64,000 nucleotides of DNA from Myroides odoratimimus (GCF_030326305.1 NZ_JACAKB010000008.1:80890-144889); one strand, 5' to 3'. Shown: positions 29,392-36,843, counted from the stretch's first letter. Translations and numbers: made by a program. Notes: a model not told the origin generated them from the sequence alone.

Positions 29392-29555
29392 ATGATATTT
29401 AAAGATAAGAAAAAAGAAAGAAAAGTAAAAGAGAATCATCAATTTATTGTTCTACTTCTACTGTCTTAGCAGGAGCAATGGTGACGGGGATATTCTGGAA
29501 GATGTGTAAGAGACTTGATAAAGAGATCAAGTATGAAGCATGGTTAGAATCATAG
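29392..29555 (+). pseudogene. Small single-helix membrane protein gene, apparently frameshifted
   Basis: Two reading frames together give one sensible protein. The first (29392-29469) encodes a lysine-rich start and half of a membrane helix, MIFKDKKKERKVKENHQF then IVLLLL, and then stops. The other frame continues at once with VLAGAMVTGIFWKM and a charged tail ending YEAWLES at 29555. One added base within the TTCTAC repeat (about 29449-29463) would restore a 54-residue protein with a charged N-terminus and one membrane span. A downstream ATG at 29478 could give the second part alone. It lies at the outer edge of the duplicated glyS end. It may be a true loss, a slippage variant or a sequencing error. 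Confidence 0.5.
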
Positions 29556-29577
29556 TGTACACACTTAATGACATAAA

Positions 29578-29606
29578 AAAAGCCACTCTGTATCAGAGTG
29601 GCTTTT
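29578..29606. terminator. Bidirectional terminator, distal copy
   Basis: The stem AAAAGCCACTCTG / CAGAGTGGCTTTT with loop TAT sits in the distal repeat. It now ends plus-strand transcription from the small membrane-protein gene before the cassette. Confidence 0.85.
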
Positions 29607-29627
29607 GTGTATAGGGTAGATGATGGA

Positions 29628-29701
29628 TTACATCATTTTCTTTAACCAGTTTCTCATAGATACTTCGTTCTCTATGATGTTTTTAAGGTCAGCGATTGCT
29701 A
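29628..29701 (-). pseudogene. glyS 3' fragment (duplicate of the last 24 codons and stop)
   Basis: The minus strand encodes the final 24 residues and stop of glycyl-tRNA synthetase (ending KKMM), matching 30935-31008 base for base. It has no upstream coding part and is a by-product of the duplication. Confidence 0.9.
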
Positions 29702-29758
29702 TGGGATGATTTTTTTAAATTTAATAGATTGTATATTGTGTTGTTTTTACATTTATTG

Positions 29759-29789
29759 TTTGTAATTTTGTTTTTTTGGTATATATTTG
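29759..29789 (+). promoter_or_regulatory. Bacteroidota-type promoter of the cassette operon
   Basis: TTTG at 29759-29762 and TATATTTG at 29782-29789 are 19 nt apart, an exact match to the flavobacterial consensus, just inside the cassette. Transcription would start near 29795, 27 nt before the ATG at 29822. The region is AT-rich, so a chance match is possible. Confidence 0.65.
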
Positions 29790-29821
29790 TGGTGAATAAT
29801 TTAAGTTTAGTAGTAGGTTAT

Positions 29822-30364
29822 ATGTTTGAAAAAGATGTAAAAAATTGTATTGAGAGTATCAAAGTAGATGTAACAATACATAATACTATGGACTTTTTTG
29901 TTAAAGAAATACTTGAAAGAGGTAAGGAGCTTAATGTTAAGGCAATAAGCTTGTCTGAAAAAATTAATGAGAGTATTTCTGATTTTTTATCTAAGATTGT
30001 AAGTAATGAGAGACTTTATTTACTTTATTTGTTTAGAATTATTGGTAAAAAAAGGCAAAAAAAAATTGCTTGCCAACTTGGTGTTGATGTATCATCACAC
30101 TATTCAGTTTGGTTAGATAGCACTCTTCTACAAATAAATGTTTTAGATTTTGAGAGAGTTTCTTATTTTATAAAATCACTTTTTAGAACTTTACTTTTAG
30201 ATAAGTTGTCTGAAGTAATGTTTTCTATAAAGGTATTATGGAATAGTTATTATCTAATTGATTTTAGTGAGTTGATTGTTAAAGTGATTAAAATATATAC
30301 TTATTATAGTTTCATTGATGAAGAAAATAATAACAATAGTTCTGTAGTTAGAACCAGTTATTAA
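29822..30364 (+). CDS. Cassette protein A, unknown function
   Basis: I do not recognise this protein of 180 aa (MFEKDVKNCIES...). It is helical, rich in Lys, Leu, Ile and Ser, with alternating charged and hydrophobic segments such as ISLSEKINESISDFLSKIV and LLLDKLSEVMFSIKVLW. No catalytic motif or signal peptide is seen. An open frame extends upstream to a TTG at 29696 and would add 42 residues including a very hydrophobic stretch. That extension would span the promoter and enter the repeat, so I prefer 29822, but a membrane-anchored form cannot be excluded. It is the first of three tightly packed genes, 18 nt before the next. Confidence 0.6.
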   Translation: MFEKDVKNCIESIKVDVTIHNTMDFFVKEILERGKELNVKAISLSEKINESISDFLSKIVSNERLYLLYLFRIIGKKRQKKIACQLGVDVSSHYSVWLDSTLLQINVLDFERVSYFIKSLFRTLLLDKLSEVMFSIKVLWNSYYLIDFSELIVKVIKIYTYYSFIDEENNNNSSVVRTSY

Positions 30365-30382
30365 TTTTAAGAAAACATCAAA

Positions 30383-30562
30383 ATGAATAAAGAAGAAAAA
30401 AATAAATTAAAAAAACTTGTAATAGAGAGTTTATATATTTCAACAGAAGAAAAAATCGAGTTAATAAATGCTTTAGATAGTAAAAAGAGTTTAGTAGAAA
30501 TAATAGATATCTTTAGTGTTGTTATTGGTATTGCTAAATTAGGATCTTTATTATTAGATTAA
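30383..30562 (+). CDS. Cassette protein B, 59-residue protein of unknown function
   Basis: The ATG at 30383 opens a 59-codon frame. The N-terminal half is charged and helical (MNKEEKNKLKKLVIES, STEEKIELINAL), and the C-terminal third is hydrophobic (IDIFSVVIGIAKLGSLLLD) and could insert into or lie on a membrane. It resembles neither a known antitoxin nor a known bacteriocin to my eye. It lies 18 nt after protein A and 10 nt before the XRE gene, so it is very likely part of the same transcript. A small toxin, peptide signal or regulator partner are options, all inference. Confidence 0.6.
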   Translation: MNKEEKNKLKKLVIESLYISTEEKIELINALDSKKSLVEIIDIFSVVIGIAKLGSLLLD

Positions 30563-30572
30563 TGTAAATTAT

Positions 30573-30863
30573 ATGGAATTAGGTAAAGCAATAAGAGAAG
30601 TTAGGAAGAAAAAAGGATTTACTTTGGTAGAAATGTCTGATAAGACAGGGATTAGTATTAATGCTCTGTCGTTAATGGAAAAAGGGGATACATTTCCTCA
30701 AAAGAAGAGTTTAGAAAAGGTTAGTGAAGCTTTAAATGTTCCAATAAATTATTTCTTATTGTTAGCTGTAGATCAAAATGATATCGAAGAAGATAAGCGT
30801 GATATATTTAATACATTACATAATACATTGAAAGAGATAGTATTAAAAGACATATTAAAATGA
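30573..30863 (+). CDS. XRE-family helix-turn-helix regulator
   Basis: The 96-aa protein has a Cro/C1-type helix-turn-helix domain in residues 5-60 (AIREVRKKKGFTLVEMSDK, then GISINALSLMEKG and VSEALNVPINYFLLL). The last 35 residues are acidic then helical (NDIEEDKRDIFNTLHNTL) and may serve in dimerisation or sensing. Such regulators often control small accessory operons such as toxin-antitoxin, defence or phage genes. It is the last gene of the cassette. Its transcript would end at the proximal copy of the glyS terminator, 22 nt past the stop. Confidence 0.88.
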   Translation: MELGKAIREVRKKKGFTLVEMSDKTGISINALSLMEKGDTFPQKKSLEKVSEALNVPINYFLLLAVDQNDIEEDKRDIFNTLHNTLKEIVLKDILK

Positions 30864-30881
30864 TATAATTATTGAATAATA

Positions 30882-31008
30882 AAAAAAAGCCACTCTGTAT
30901 CAGAGTGGCTTTTGTGTATAGGGTAGATGATGGATTACATCATTTTCTTTAACCAGTTTCTCATAGATACTTCGTTCTCTATGATGTTTTTAAGGTCAGC
31001 GATTGCTA
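30882..31008. repeat. Direct repeat, proximal copy forming the true glyS 3' end (127 bp)
   Basis: This is identical by eye to 29575-29701. It provides the last 24 codons, stop and terminator of the intact glyS gene, so the gene is not disrupted by the cassette. Confidence 0.95.
30885..30913. terminator. Bidirectional terminator, proximal copy
   Basis: This is the same hairpin as at 29578-29606. It ends glyS transcription on the minus strand and the cassette operon on the plus strand. Confidence 0.88.
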
Positions 31009-32479
31009 CACGGTCTTGTTTCATCGTGTCACGGTGACGGATAGTCACAGTCTTATCTTCTAATGACTGGTGATCTACAGTGATACAGAATGGCGTACCT
31101 AGTGCATCTGCACGACGGTAACGACGACCTACTGCATCCTTCTCATCATACGCTACATTAAAGTCCCATTTAAGCTCTTCGATTATCTCTTGAGCTAACT
31201 CAGGAAGACCATCTTTTTTCACTAATGGAAGTACAGCAGCCTTAGTAGGAGCTAATACAGATGGTAATCTTAATACTGTACGTGTAGAACCGTCTTCTAA
31301 TGTCTCTTCTACTAATGATTTAGAGAATACAGATAAGAACATACGGTCTAGACCTACTGAAGTCTCTACTACATAAGGTACATAAGAGGTATTGGTCTCG
31401 TTATCGAAGAACTGTAGTTTCTTACCAGAGAACTTCTCATGTGCTTTAAGGTCAAAGTCAGTACGCGAGTGAATACCTTCTAACTCTTTAAATCCGAATG
31501 GGAAGTTAAACTCAATATCAGTAGCTGCATTAGCATAGTGTGCTAATTTCTCATGGTCATGGAAGCGGTAGTTCTCTGCTCCCATACCTAGTGATAAGTG
31601 CCACTTATGACGAGTCTCTTTCCAGTACTCGTAGTACTTCATCTCTTCTCCTGGCTTCACAAAGAATTGCATCTCCATCTGTTCGAACTCACGCATACGG
31701 AAGATGAACTGACGAGCAACGATCTCGTTACGGAACGCCTTACCTGTCTGAGCGATACCGAAAGGGATCTTCATACGACCTGTCTTCTGTACGTTTAGGA
31801 AGTTTACGAAGATACCTTGTGCGGTCTCAGGACGTAAGTATAAGTCCATAGCAGAGTCTGCAGAAGCTCCTAACTTCGTACCAAACATTAGGTTAAACTG
31901 ACGTACTTCAGTCCAGTTTTTAGATCCTGTATCAGGGTCAGCGATCTCTAGCTCTTCGATAAGTGCTTTTACATCTGCTAAATCTCCTGAATCAAGACCA
32001 CGAGCCATACGCTCTAAGATCTCTTTTTTCTTCGCTAGATATTCTATTACACGAGGGTTAGTAGCTACGAATTGTTCTTCGTCAAAAGATTCGCCAAAGC
32101 GCTTTTTCGCTTTCTCGATTTCCTTTTGAGCCTTTTGGTATAATTTTTCACAGTAGTCTTCGATAAGAACGTCAGCTCTATATCTCTTCTTACTGTCTTT
32201 ATTATCAATTAATGGGTCATTAAACGCATCTACGTGACCAGAAGCTTTCCAAGTGGTAGGATGCATAAAAATCGAGGCATCAATTCCTACAATATTTTCG
32301 TGCATTTGTACCATGGATTTCCACCAGTACTCTCTAATGTTTCTCTTTAACTCCACACCATTCTGAGCGTAGTCATACACTGCGCTTAGACCATCGTATA
32401 TTTCACTAGAAGGGAAGATGTATCCATACTCCTTAGCATGCGAAATAACGTTCTTAAAAATATCATCTTGTTTTGCCAT
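30935..32479 (-). CDS. glyS: Glycine-tRNA ligase (dimeric class II type)
   Basis: The 514-aa enzyme charges tRNA-Gly. It is the single-chain alpha2 type, not the alpha2beta2 bacterial type. Class II motifs are seen as FGIAQTGKAFRNEIVARQFIFRMREFEQMEMQ (motif 2 region split by the Arg residues) and VETSVGLDRMFLSV (motif 3), and the C-terminal anticodon-binding domain ends YRRADALGTPFCITVDHQ and beyond. The Tyr-Val-Pro segment SYVPYVVETS is typical. A TACTTTTG box lies close to the ATG on the minus strand, implying a very short leader. Its last 24 codons are duplicated across the cassette. Confidence 0.96.
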   Translation of the reverse strand: MAKQDDIFKNVISHAKEYGYIFPSSEIYDGLSAVYDYAQNGVELKRNIREYWWKSMVQMHENIVGIDASIFMHPTTWKASGHVDAFNDPLIDNKDSKKRYRADVLIEDYCEKLYQKAQKEIEKAKKRFGESFDEEQFVATNPRVIEYLAKKKEILERMARGLDSGDLADVKALIEELEIADPDTGSKNWTEVRQFNLMFGTKLGASADSAMDLYLRPETAQGIFVNFLNVQKTGRMKIPFGIAQTGKAFRNEIVARQFIFRMREFEQMEMQFFVKPGEEMKYYEYWKETRHKWHLSLGMGAENYRFHDHEKLAHYANAATDIEFNFPFGFKELEGIHSRTDFDLKAHEKFSGKKLQFFDNETNTSYVPYVVETSVGLDRMFLSVFSKSLVEETLEDGSTRTVLRLPSVLAPTKAAVLPLVKKDGLPELAQEIIEELKWDFNVAYDEKDAVGRRYRRADALGTPFCITVDHQSLEDKTVTIRHRDTMKQDRVAIADLKNIIENEVSMRNWLKKMM

Positions 32480-32571
32480 AGTGCAAAAGTAATAAAAGAC
32501 TTTAAGATTAGGAACTCTGCCATTGGCATTTTAGTGTTAATAACCTAAAGTTTATTGATTTACTATATTAA

Positions 32572-33312
32572 TTAATCGTTCTTAGTTGAATGTTGTTGAT
32601 TGTATTCTGATAATATACGCTCTGTATTCTCGATATGCCCTGTCATATCCCATTCATCGTGTCCTGGTATAATGATTTTAGCATTCTTAAATTTTTGTTT
32701 TACAGCCTCGATAGTCTTAGGCCAAGCTATTACGTTACCATCGGCTATATTACCTATAGTCGTAGCTTCTGCACTCTTAATCAAACATCCTCCGTATAAC
32801 ACTTCTTCTTTTGGGAACCAAACTACGGTATTATCTAGTGAATGCCCCTCTCCTAAAAAGGATACAACCAACTTCTCATTGCCCAAGGTAAACTGTTTTT
32901 CCTTATTAAAAGAATGTTGAGCTTGTGGCTCATTGCGTTCTTTTAATATTTTATTGGTCAATGCGTAGGTATACGTCTGTGCTCCTGTACTGTTAAAATA
33001 GCCTAATCCTCCTGAACGATCTTCGTGGAAGTGGGTAGTGATGACCCATTTTACCTCTTTGTTATGATTCGTTCGGATGTGCTCTACTAGAGGCTCGTAC
33101 TGATCTTTATCCCAAGGTGTGTCTATTAGAATAGCACCTTCGTCTGTCAGCACGTACATCGAATTAGAGGAGTATGTTACTCCCTGAAACTCTTGATAAG
33201 TAGTGTATATATACATATTATCATTGAGTTGTTTTATTTTTAGTTTGTCAGATTGAGCGTGTACTAATGTAGTACAGATTAACATCGCTATGGCACTAAG
33301 TATTTTGCGCAT
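32572..33312 (-). CDS. bla: Subclass B1 metallo-beta-lactamase (MUS/TUS-like)
   Basis: The 246-aa periplasmic enzyme hydrolyses beta-lactams including carbapenems, using two zinc ions. A signal peptide ends near Ala19 (VHAQ). The zinc ligands are complete: His94, His96 and Asp98 in THFHEDRSGG, His157 in GEGHSLDNT, Cys176 in YGGCLIKS and His218 in IPGHDEW. The length and the segment order match the intrinsic MUS and TUS enzymes of Myroides, a resemblance based on memory. It lies 35 nt after the aminotransferase gene on the same strand, and no promoter was found in that gap. Confidence 0.93.
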   Translation of the reverse strand: MRKILSAIAMLICTTLVHAQSDKLKIKQLNDNMYIYTTYQEFQGVTYSSNSMYVLTDEGAILIDTPWDKDQYEPLVEHIRTNHNKEVKWVITTHFHEDRSGGLGYFNSTGAQTYTYALTNKILKERNEPQAQHSFNKEKQFTLGNEKLVVSFLGEGHSLDNTVVWFPKEEVLYGGCLIKSAEATTIGNIADGNVIAWPKTIEAVKQKFKNAKIIIPGHDEWDMTGHIENTERILSEYNQQHSTKND

Positions 33313-33347
33313 GGTTTATTTATTTCGTGTTGAGATTAGTGATGAGG

Positions 33348-34511
33348 TTATACCCATCCTTTCTTCTTGAATTTTTGGATAACAGCTAAGAACTGGTTCA
33401 TCTCTTCTGGTGTACCTAACGTTACTCTACTCCACTGTAATAGGGGAGGGAAAGGACGACCTACGATAATGCCTTCTGATGCCATACCATCTATATACTG
33501 CTGTTGATCACATTTTATCTTGTGGAATAAGAAGTTTCCTTGGCTAGGTAGATATTCTATTCCTAATGCTTCAAAGGTCTCTGTGGTGATACCAAGAGAG
33601 TTAGCATTCACTGCTCTACTGTGTACGATGAAAGCATTGTCTTTTAAAGAAGCTGTACCTGCTACTGCAGTAAGCGTACTGATATTCTCCACTGCCATAT
33701 ATGGCACTAATTCATTTGCTAGACTTTCTGTAGATAGACTATATCCTAATCTCATACCTGCCATAGCAAATATCTTAGAGAAGGTACGCAATACGATAAC
33801 ATTCTCTCTCCCTTCTCTGATAAAAGAAGTCCCACTCACGAAGCTTTTGTCAGTAATGTATTCTGCATAAGCTTCGTCTACCATAAAGAAGTTTTTCTCA
33901 GCATCAACAGTAGTCACCCAATCAGCAATAGTACTAGAGTTAGTTAATGTGCCTGTCGGGTTATTAGGGTTGCACAGATAGATGATAGAGATACCGTCAA
34001 AGCTATCTGCAGCTTGTTTCATCTTAGGAATGTCCATACAGAATGTAGTGTCTAACGGTACATTAACAACTGGAATGCCCATGCCTTCTGCATGACTAGC
34101 AGCTAAGAAGAACGATGGATCTGGTGAGATAAGTTGTACCTTATGCCCATTCTTGATTGCTTTATATACTTGTAAATTCACTGTGGCTCTAATCAAATCA
34201 GAAGAACCAGCACCAATGGTAACTTGTGCTGCTGACATCTTAAAGGTATCAGCTATGGTGCTTTGTAATTCTTTTATATAACTGTCAGGATATCGATTTA
34301 CATTAGATAAAACGTCAATAATTGCATTTTTAGCTTTAGGAGATATACCTAAGCTATTTTCGTTAAAATGTAAAAATAACGGGTCTTCAACTGATGTTGG
34401 TAAACCTAAGTCTGCAATAGACTCTAATGCTTGTGTTGTTGCAAATCCTTGTGTAAGGATACTTCCTGCGAACAACGTTCCTGATAGTTTTAATAAATCA
34501 CGTCTGTTCAT
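33348..34511 (-). CDS. Tat-exported class I/II aminotransferase (HisC-like)
   Basis: The 387-aa protein has an N-terminal twin-arginine signal (MNRRDLLKLSGTLFAGS) followed by a fold-type I PLP aminotransferase. Visible features are LHFNENSLGISPKA, CNPNNPTGTL, VDEAYAEYI and the Schiff-base lysine in RTFSKIFAMAGMRLGY. The catalytic domain is closest to histidinol-phosphate aminotransferases, but export as a folded, cofactor-loaded enzyme makes a histidine role unlikely. The substrate is unknown. It is upstream of the metallo-beta-lactamase and probably co-transcribed with it. Confidence 0.85.
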   Translation of the reverse strand: MNRRDLLKLSGTLFAGSILTQGFATTQALESIADLGLPTSVEDPLFLHFNENSLGISPKAKNAIIDVLSNVNRYPDSYIKELQSTIADTFKMSAAQVTIGAGSSDLIRATVNLQVYKAIKNGHKVQLISPDPSFFLAASHAEGMGIPVVNVPLDTTFCMDIPKMKQAADSFDGISIIYLCNPNNPTGTLTNSSTIADWVTTVDAEKNFFMVDEAYAEYITDKSFVSGTSFIREGRENVIVLRTFSKIFAMAGMRLGYSLSTESLANELVPYMAVENISTLTAVAGTASLKDNAFIVHSRAVNANSLGITTETFEALGIEYLPSQGNFLFHKIKCDQQQYIDGMASEGIIVGRPFPPLLQWSRVTLGTPEEMNQFLAVIQKFKKKGWV

Positions 34512-35012
34512 AGTGAATAGAATTACTGTATTATGTAAATAAAAAATGCCTCAATCGGAAGATAAGGCTCTTAGAAAAACTAAAGTTAGGGGATATCTAT
34601 TGAATAATCGATACTTAGATTAGAATATTTTGGTATAATTTTATGAATTACATCAGTATTATGACGTTTGGTTGAAGGTAGTGCAATAATCAATAGGAAA
34701 TAAGTGGTTGATTTATACATAAGTAAGAGTGCTTTAGGGGTATGCTAGAAGCGAAAAGCAACTGTGTAATATCGCTATCCTTTATGAATAGTGGATTAGA
34801 TGCTGATATGATAGTGTGAATATTTTGCGAAATAGTGCTGTTTGTTGTCAATGAGAGTAATAAATAAAAAAAAATCTATTAAATATTTTGTTGTGAGTTA
34901 AATTGTGTTAAATTTACCTAGTCTTTAATCGGGTTATATCTTTATGATAATTAAGTAAATAGAGGTATGGCTTAATAAATTAAAGCTTGTTTAATTATAT
35001 ACAAAATTAACT
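34512..35012. other. Intergenic region of about 500 bases, no gene recognised
   Basis: No open frame longer than about a dozen codons with a plausible product was seen. The stretch is AT-rich and must hold the promoters of the divergent aminotransferase-bla operon and the lipoprotein gene, but no clean TTTG-N19-TAnnTTTG pair was found. A 13-base piece (34562-34574) equals one arm of the terminator at 21943-21978, without its partner arm. Confidence 0.6.
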
Positions 35013-35390
35013 ATGAAAAAAATCACGTTTATGGTATTAGGAATGGCTGCTATGGTAGCTGTTGCTTGTGGAGAGAAAAAAGAAACTGCAAAAGAAGGAG
35101 AAGCTGCTACAACTGAAGTAGAAGCACCTGCTAAAGAAGAGGCTTCTGCTGCTTCTGGATACGATGCAGTATTAGACAAGTATGAAAAAATCGCTGATGA
35201 GCACATCGCTTTGATGAAAAAAGTACAAGCTGGAGACGCTGCTGCTGTATCTGATGCTACTAAAGTAAGTGAAGAATTAATGAAAATCGCTGAGGAGTTA
35301 CAAAAAACTGACCCATCGACTATCACTAAAGAGCAAACTGCTAGATTCCAAGCTATCGCTGAGAAATATCAAAAAGCTTTAATGCCTTAA
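35013..35390 (+). CDS. Small acidic lipoprotein of unknown function
   Basis: The 125-aa protein has a lipoprotein signal peptide with Cys19 (VAVACGEKKE), then a low-complexity linker of Ala, Glu, Lys and Thr, and a helical C-terminal domain (YDAVLDKYEKIADEHIALMKKV to RFQAIAEKYQKALMP). The codon use and strong terminator suggest high expression. I recognise no specific family; similar small lipoproteins are common in Flavobacteriaceae. Confidence 0.8.
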   Translation: MKKITFMVLGMAAMVAVACGEKKETAKEGEAATTEVEAPAKEEASAASGYDAVLDKYEKIADEHIALMKKVQAGDAAAVSDATKVSEELMKIAEELQKTDPSTITKEQTARFQAIAEKYQKALMP

Positions 35391-35415
35391 TTAGGTGTTA
35401 TCACGATATAATATG

Positions 35416-35446
35416 AATGCTATCCTTCTCGGGTAGCATTTTTTTT
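35416..35446 (+). terminator. Intrinsic terminator after the small lipoprotein gene
   Basis: The stem AATGCTA-CC / GG-TAGCATT is followed by T's, 26 nt after the stop. Confidence 0.82.
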
Positions 35447-35620
35447 ATAATTGAGGTTTTAATGTTATAGTGTCCCATTAGTTGCGACCATTATCGACCA
35501 TATAGAGTCAGATATAGTCATAAGAGTCTATATCATCGAAGCGATATCAGTAGAATAGTAGCTTTGAGGTGTAGTTCTTTGACATATTGTTTATTAGTGA
35601 TTCCTTATTGCGTAAAAAGC

Positions 35621-35652
35621 AAAAGGGAGCATTATCTAGATAATACCCCCTT
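35621..35652 (-). terminator. Probable terminator of the RND efflux operon
   Basis: The palindrome ATTATCTAGATAAT is flanked by a GGG / CCC extension with two mismatches. On the minus strand it is followed by TTTTGCTTTTT. It lies 22 nt beyond the adaptor stop. The preceding 35447-35620 stretch shows nothing else recognisable. Confidence 0.6.
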
Positions 35653-35674
35653 AGGTAGTGGATAAAAAGAGAAG

Positions 35675-36838
35675 TTATTCTTCCTCTTCTGTATTTTTCA
35701 GTTTCATTAGTAATGTGTAGGCTCCTTTAGTAACAATCTTCTTGTTAGCTAATTGATCTGCGTTTATTATTTGTACATATCCATCTTCTTTAGGACCGAT
35801 TTGTACAGGAGTCATCTCATAAGTTTGTTTGGCTGTTTCTATAAAAACAAAGTTTTGTTTCTCAAAATAAACAACGCTTTCTTCAGGTAAGGCTTGCGAT
35901 ACAGCTGCGTGTGTATCTATGTCAGCATTCATGTACATACCTGGAACCAGTTTCTTATCAAAAGCTTCAAAGTGACAATGTACTTCTGAGACTCCATCTG
36001 TGTTTACATCCATACTGATTAGTATAATCTCTCCTTCGTATTTCTTATCAGGTGCACCGTTAGTATAACTTACTACACGCTGTCCAATCTCTAGTTTATC
36101 AAGGTCTTTTTCGTAAACTTTTAGATTTAGATGTATGTCAGTAGGGTTAATAAGTTCGAACATAACATCAGAAGGAGTTACATACTTACCTACATTGACA
36201 AAAACATTACTCACAAAACCGTTAATAGGACTGTATATATTCACACTACGACTGATATTAGTATGAGTCAGTGATGCAGGGCTAATGTTGATTAAGCTCA
36301 ATTGTTGTGCTAAGGCATTCATCGTGATGCGTTGATTGTTCATCTCTGCTTGTGCGATTTGCATTACCTTATCACTACTCGCTTGACTTGCGTTTAGGTC
36401 TTTCTGACGGTTGTAATCTAGTTTTGCAAACTCATATTTGTCCTTAGCGATTAAGTAATTCTGTTGTAATTGAATATACTGAGGGTCTTCCATCGTAGCG
36501 ATTAGTTCACCCTTTTTGATATGCATACCAGGTAATAACTTAGTACTCTTAAGGTAGCCACCGAGAGGGTTGGTTATGGAGATGAGGTTCTGTGGTGGCA
36601 CATCTATCTTACCATTTAGCTTTAGCGTTGTCGCTATTTTGCGCTCAGTCAGAGAGCCCGTTTCTATAGTTGTATTCTTCATCTGAGCATCTGTTAGATG
36701 TACAGTGGTAGTGTCTTCATCTGTGGTAGAGATAGGATCTTCTTCTTTTGGCTCTGTCTTGCATTGTGTGAATAGTGTGATACTCCCTAAGGCAAGTGCT
36801 AGAACAAAGTATTTGGTATTGATATATTTAGATAACAT
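35675..36838 (-). CDS. Heavy-metal RND efflux periplasmic adaptor (CzcB/CusB-like)
   Basis: The 387-aa membrane fusion protein links the inner-membrane pump with the outer-membrane channel. It is a lipoprotein by its signal (LFTQCKTEPKEED). The barrel-sandwich segments are GKIDVPPQNLISITNPLGGY and VNIYSPINGFVSNVFVNVGKYV, flanking a helical hairpin rich in Gln and Lys. The C-terminal membrane-proximal part ends KIVTKGAYTLLMKLK. A metal substrate is inferred from the pump's class. It lies 5 nt after the fused pump gene. Confidence 0.9.
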   Translation of the reverse strand: MLSKYINTKYFVLALALGSITLFTQCKTEPKEEDPISTTDEDTTTVHLTDAQMKNTTIETGSLTERKIATTLKLNGKIDVPPQNLISITNPLGGYLKSTKLLPGMHIKKGELIATMEDPQYIQLQQNYLIAKDKYEFAKLDYNRQKDLNASQASSDKVMQIAQAEMNNQRITMNALAQQLSLINISPASLTHTNISRSVNIYSPINGFVSNVFVNVGKYVTPSDVMFELINPTDIHLNLKVYEKDLDKLEIGQRVVSYTNGAPDKKYEGEIILISMDVNTDGVSEVHCHFEAFDKKLVPGMYMNADIDTHAAVSQALPEESVVYFEKQNFVFIETAKQTYEMTPVQIGPKEDGYVQIINADQLANKKIVTKGAYTLLMKLKNTEEEE

Positions 36839-36843
36839 GATTA

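Larger units (their letters stand above)
29575..29701. repeat. Direct repeat, distal copy of the glyS 3' end and terminator (127 bp)
   Basis: This block is identical by eye to 30882-31008 at an offset of 1307 bp. It contains the last 74 nt of glyS including the stop codon and 53 nt beyond it with the terminator hairpin. The first mismatches are at 29574 and 29702, so both edges are sharp. The two copies bound the cassette. Confidence 0.95.
29702..30881. mobile_element. Accessory cassette inserted at the glyS 3' end
   Basis: This is the unique part between the two 127-bp repeats, about 1180 bp. It holds one promoter and three plus-strand genes and is visibly richer in A and T than its neighbours. 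No integrase, transposase or inverted terminal repeat is seen. One repeat plus the unique part (1307 bp) forms the unit that could have been gained or could be lost. Whether it moves by a recombinase elsewhere, by homologous recombination or by insertion with long target duplication is not shown by the sequence. Confidence 0.7.

Noticed and set aside
29696-29821. Longer form of cassette protein A from a TTG inside the repeat, adding a hydrophobic helix
   Set aside because: The extension would cover the promoter and reach into the duplicated glyS end. The T-rich DNA gives Phe, Leu and Val codons by chance. It remains a second option, not the chosen start.
34562-34574. Copy of one arm of the terminator at 21943-21978
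   Set aside because: Only one arm is present, no hairpin forms, and a 13-base match in AT-rich DNA may be chance.
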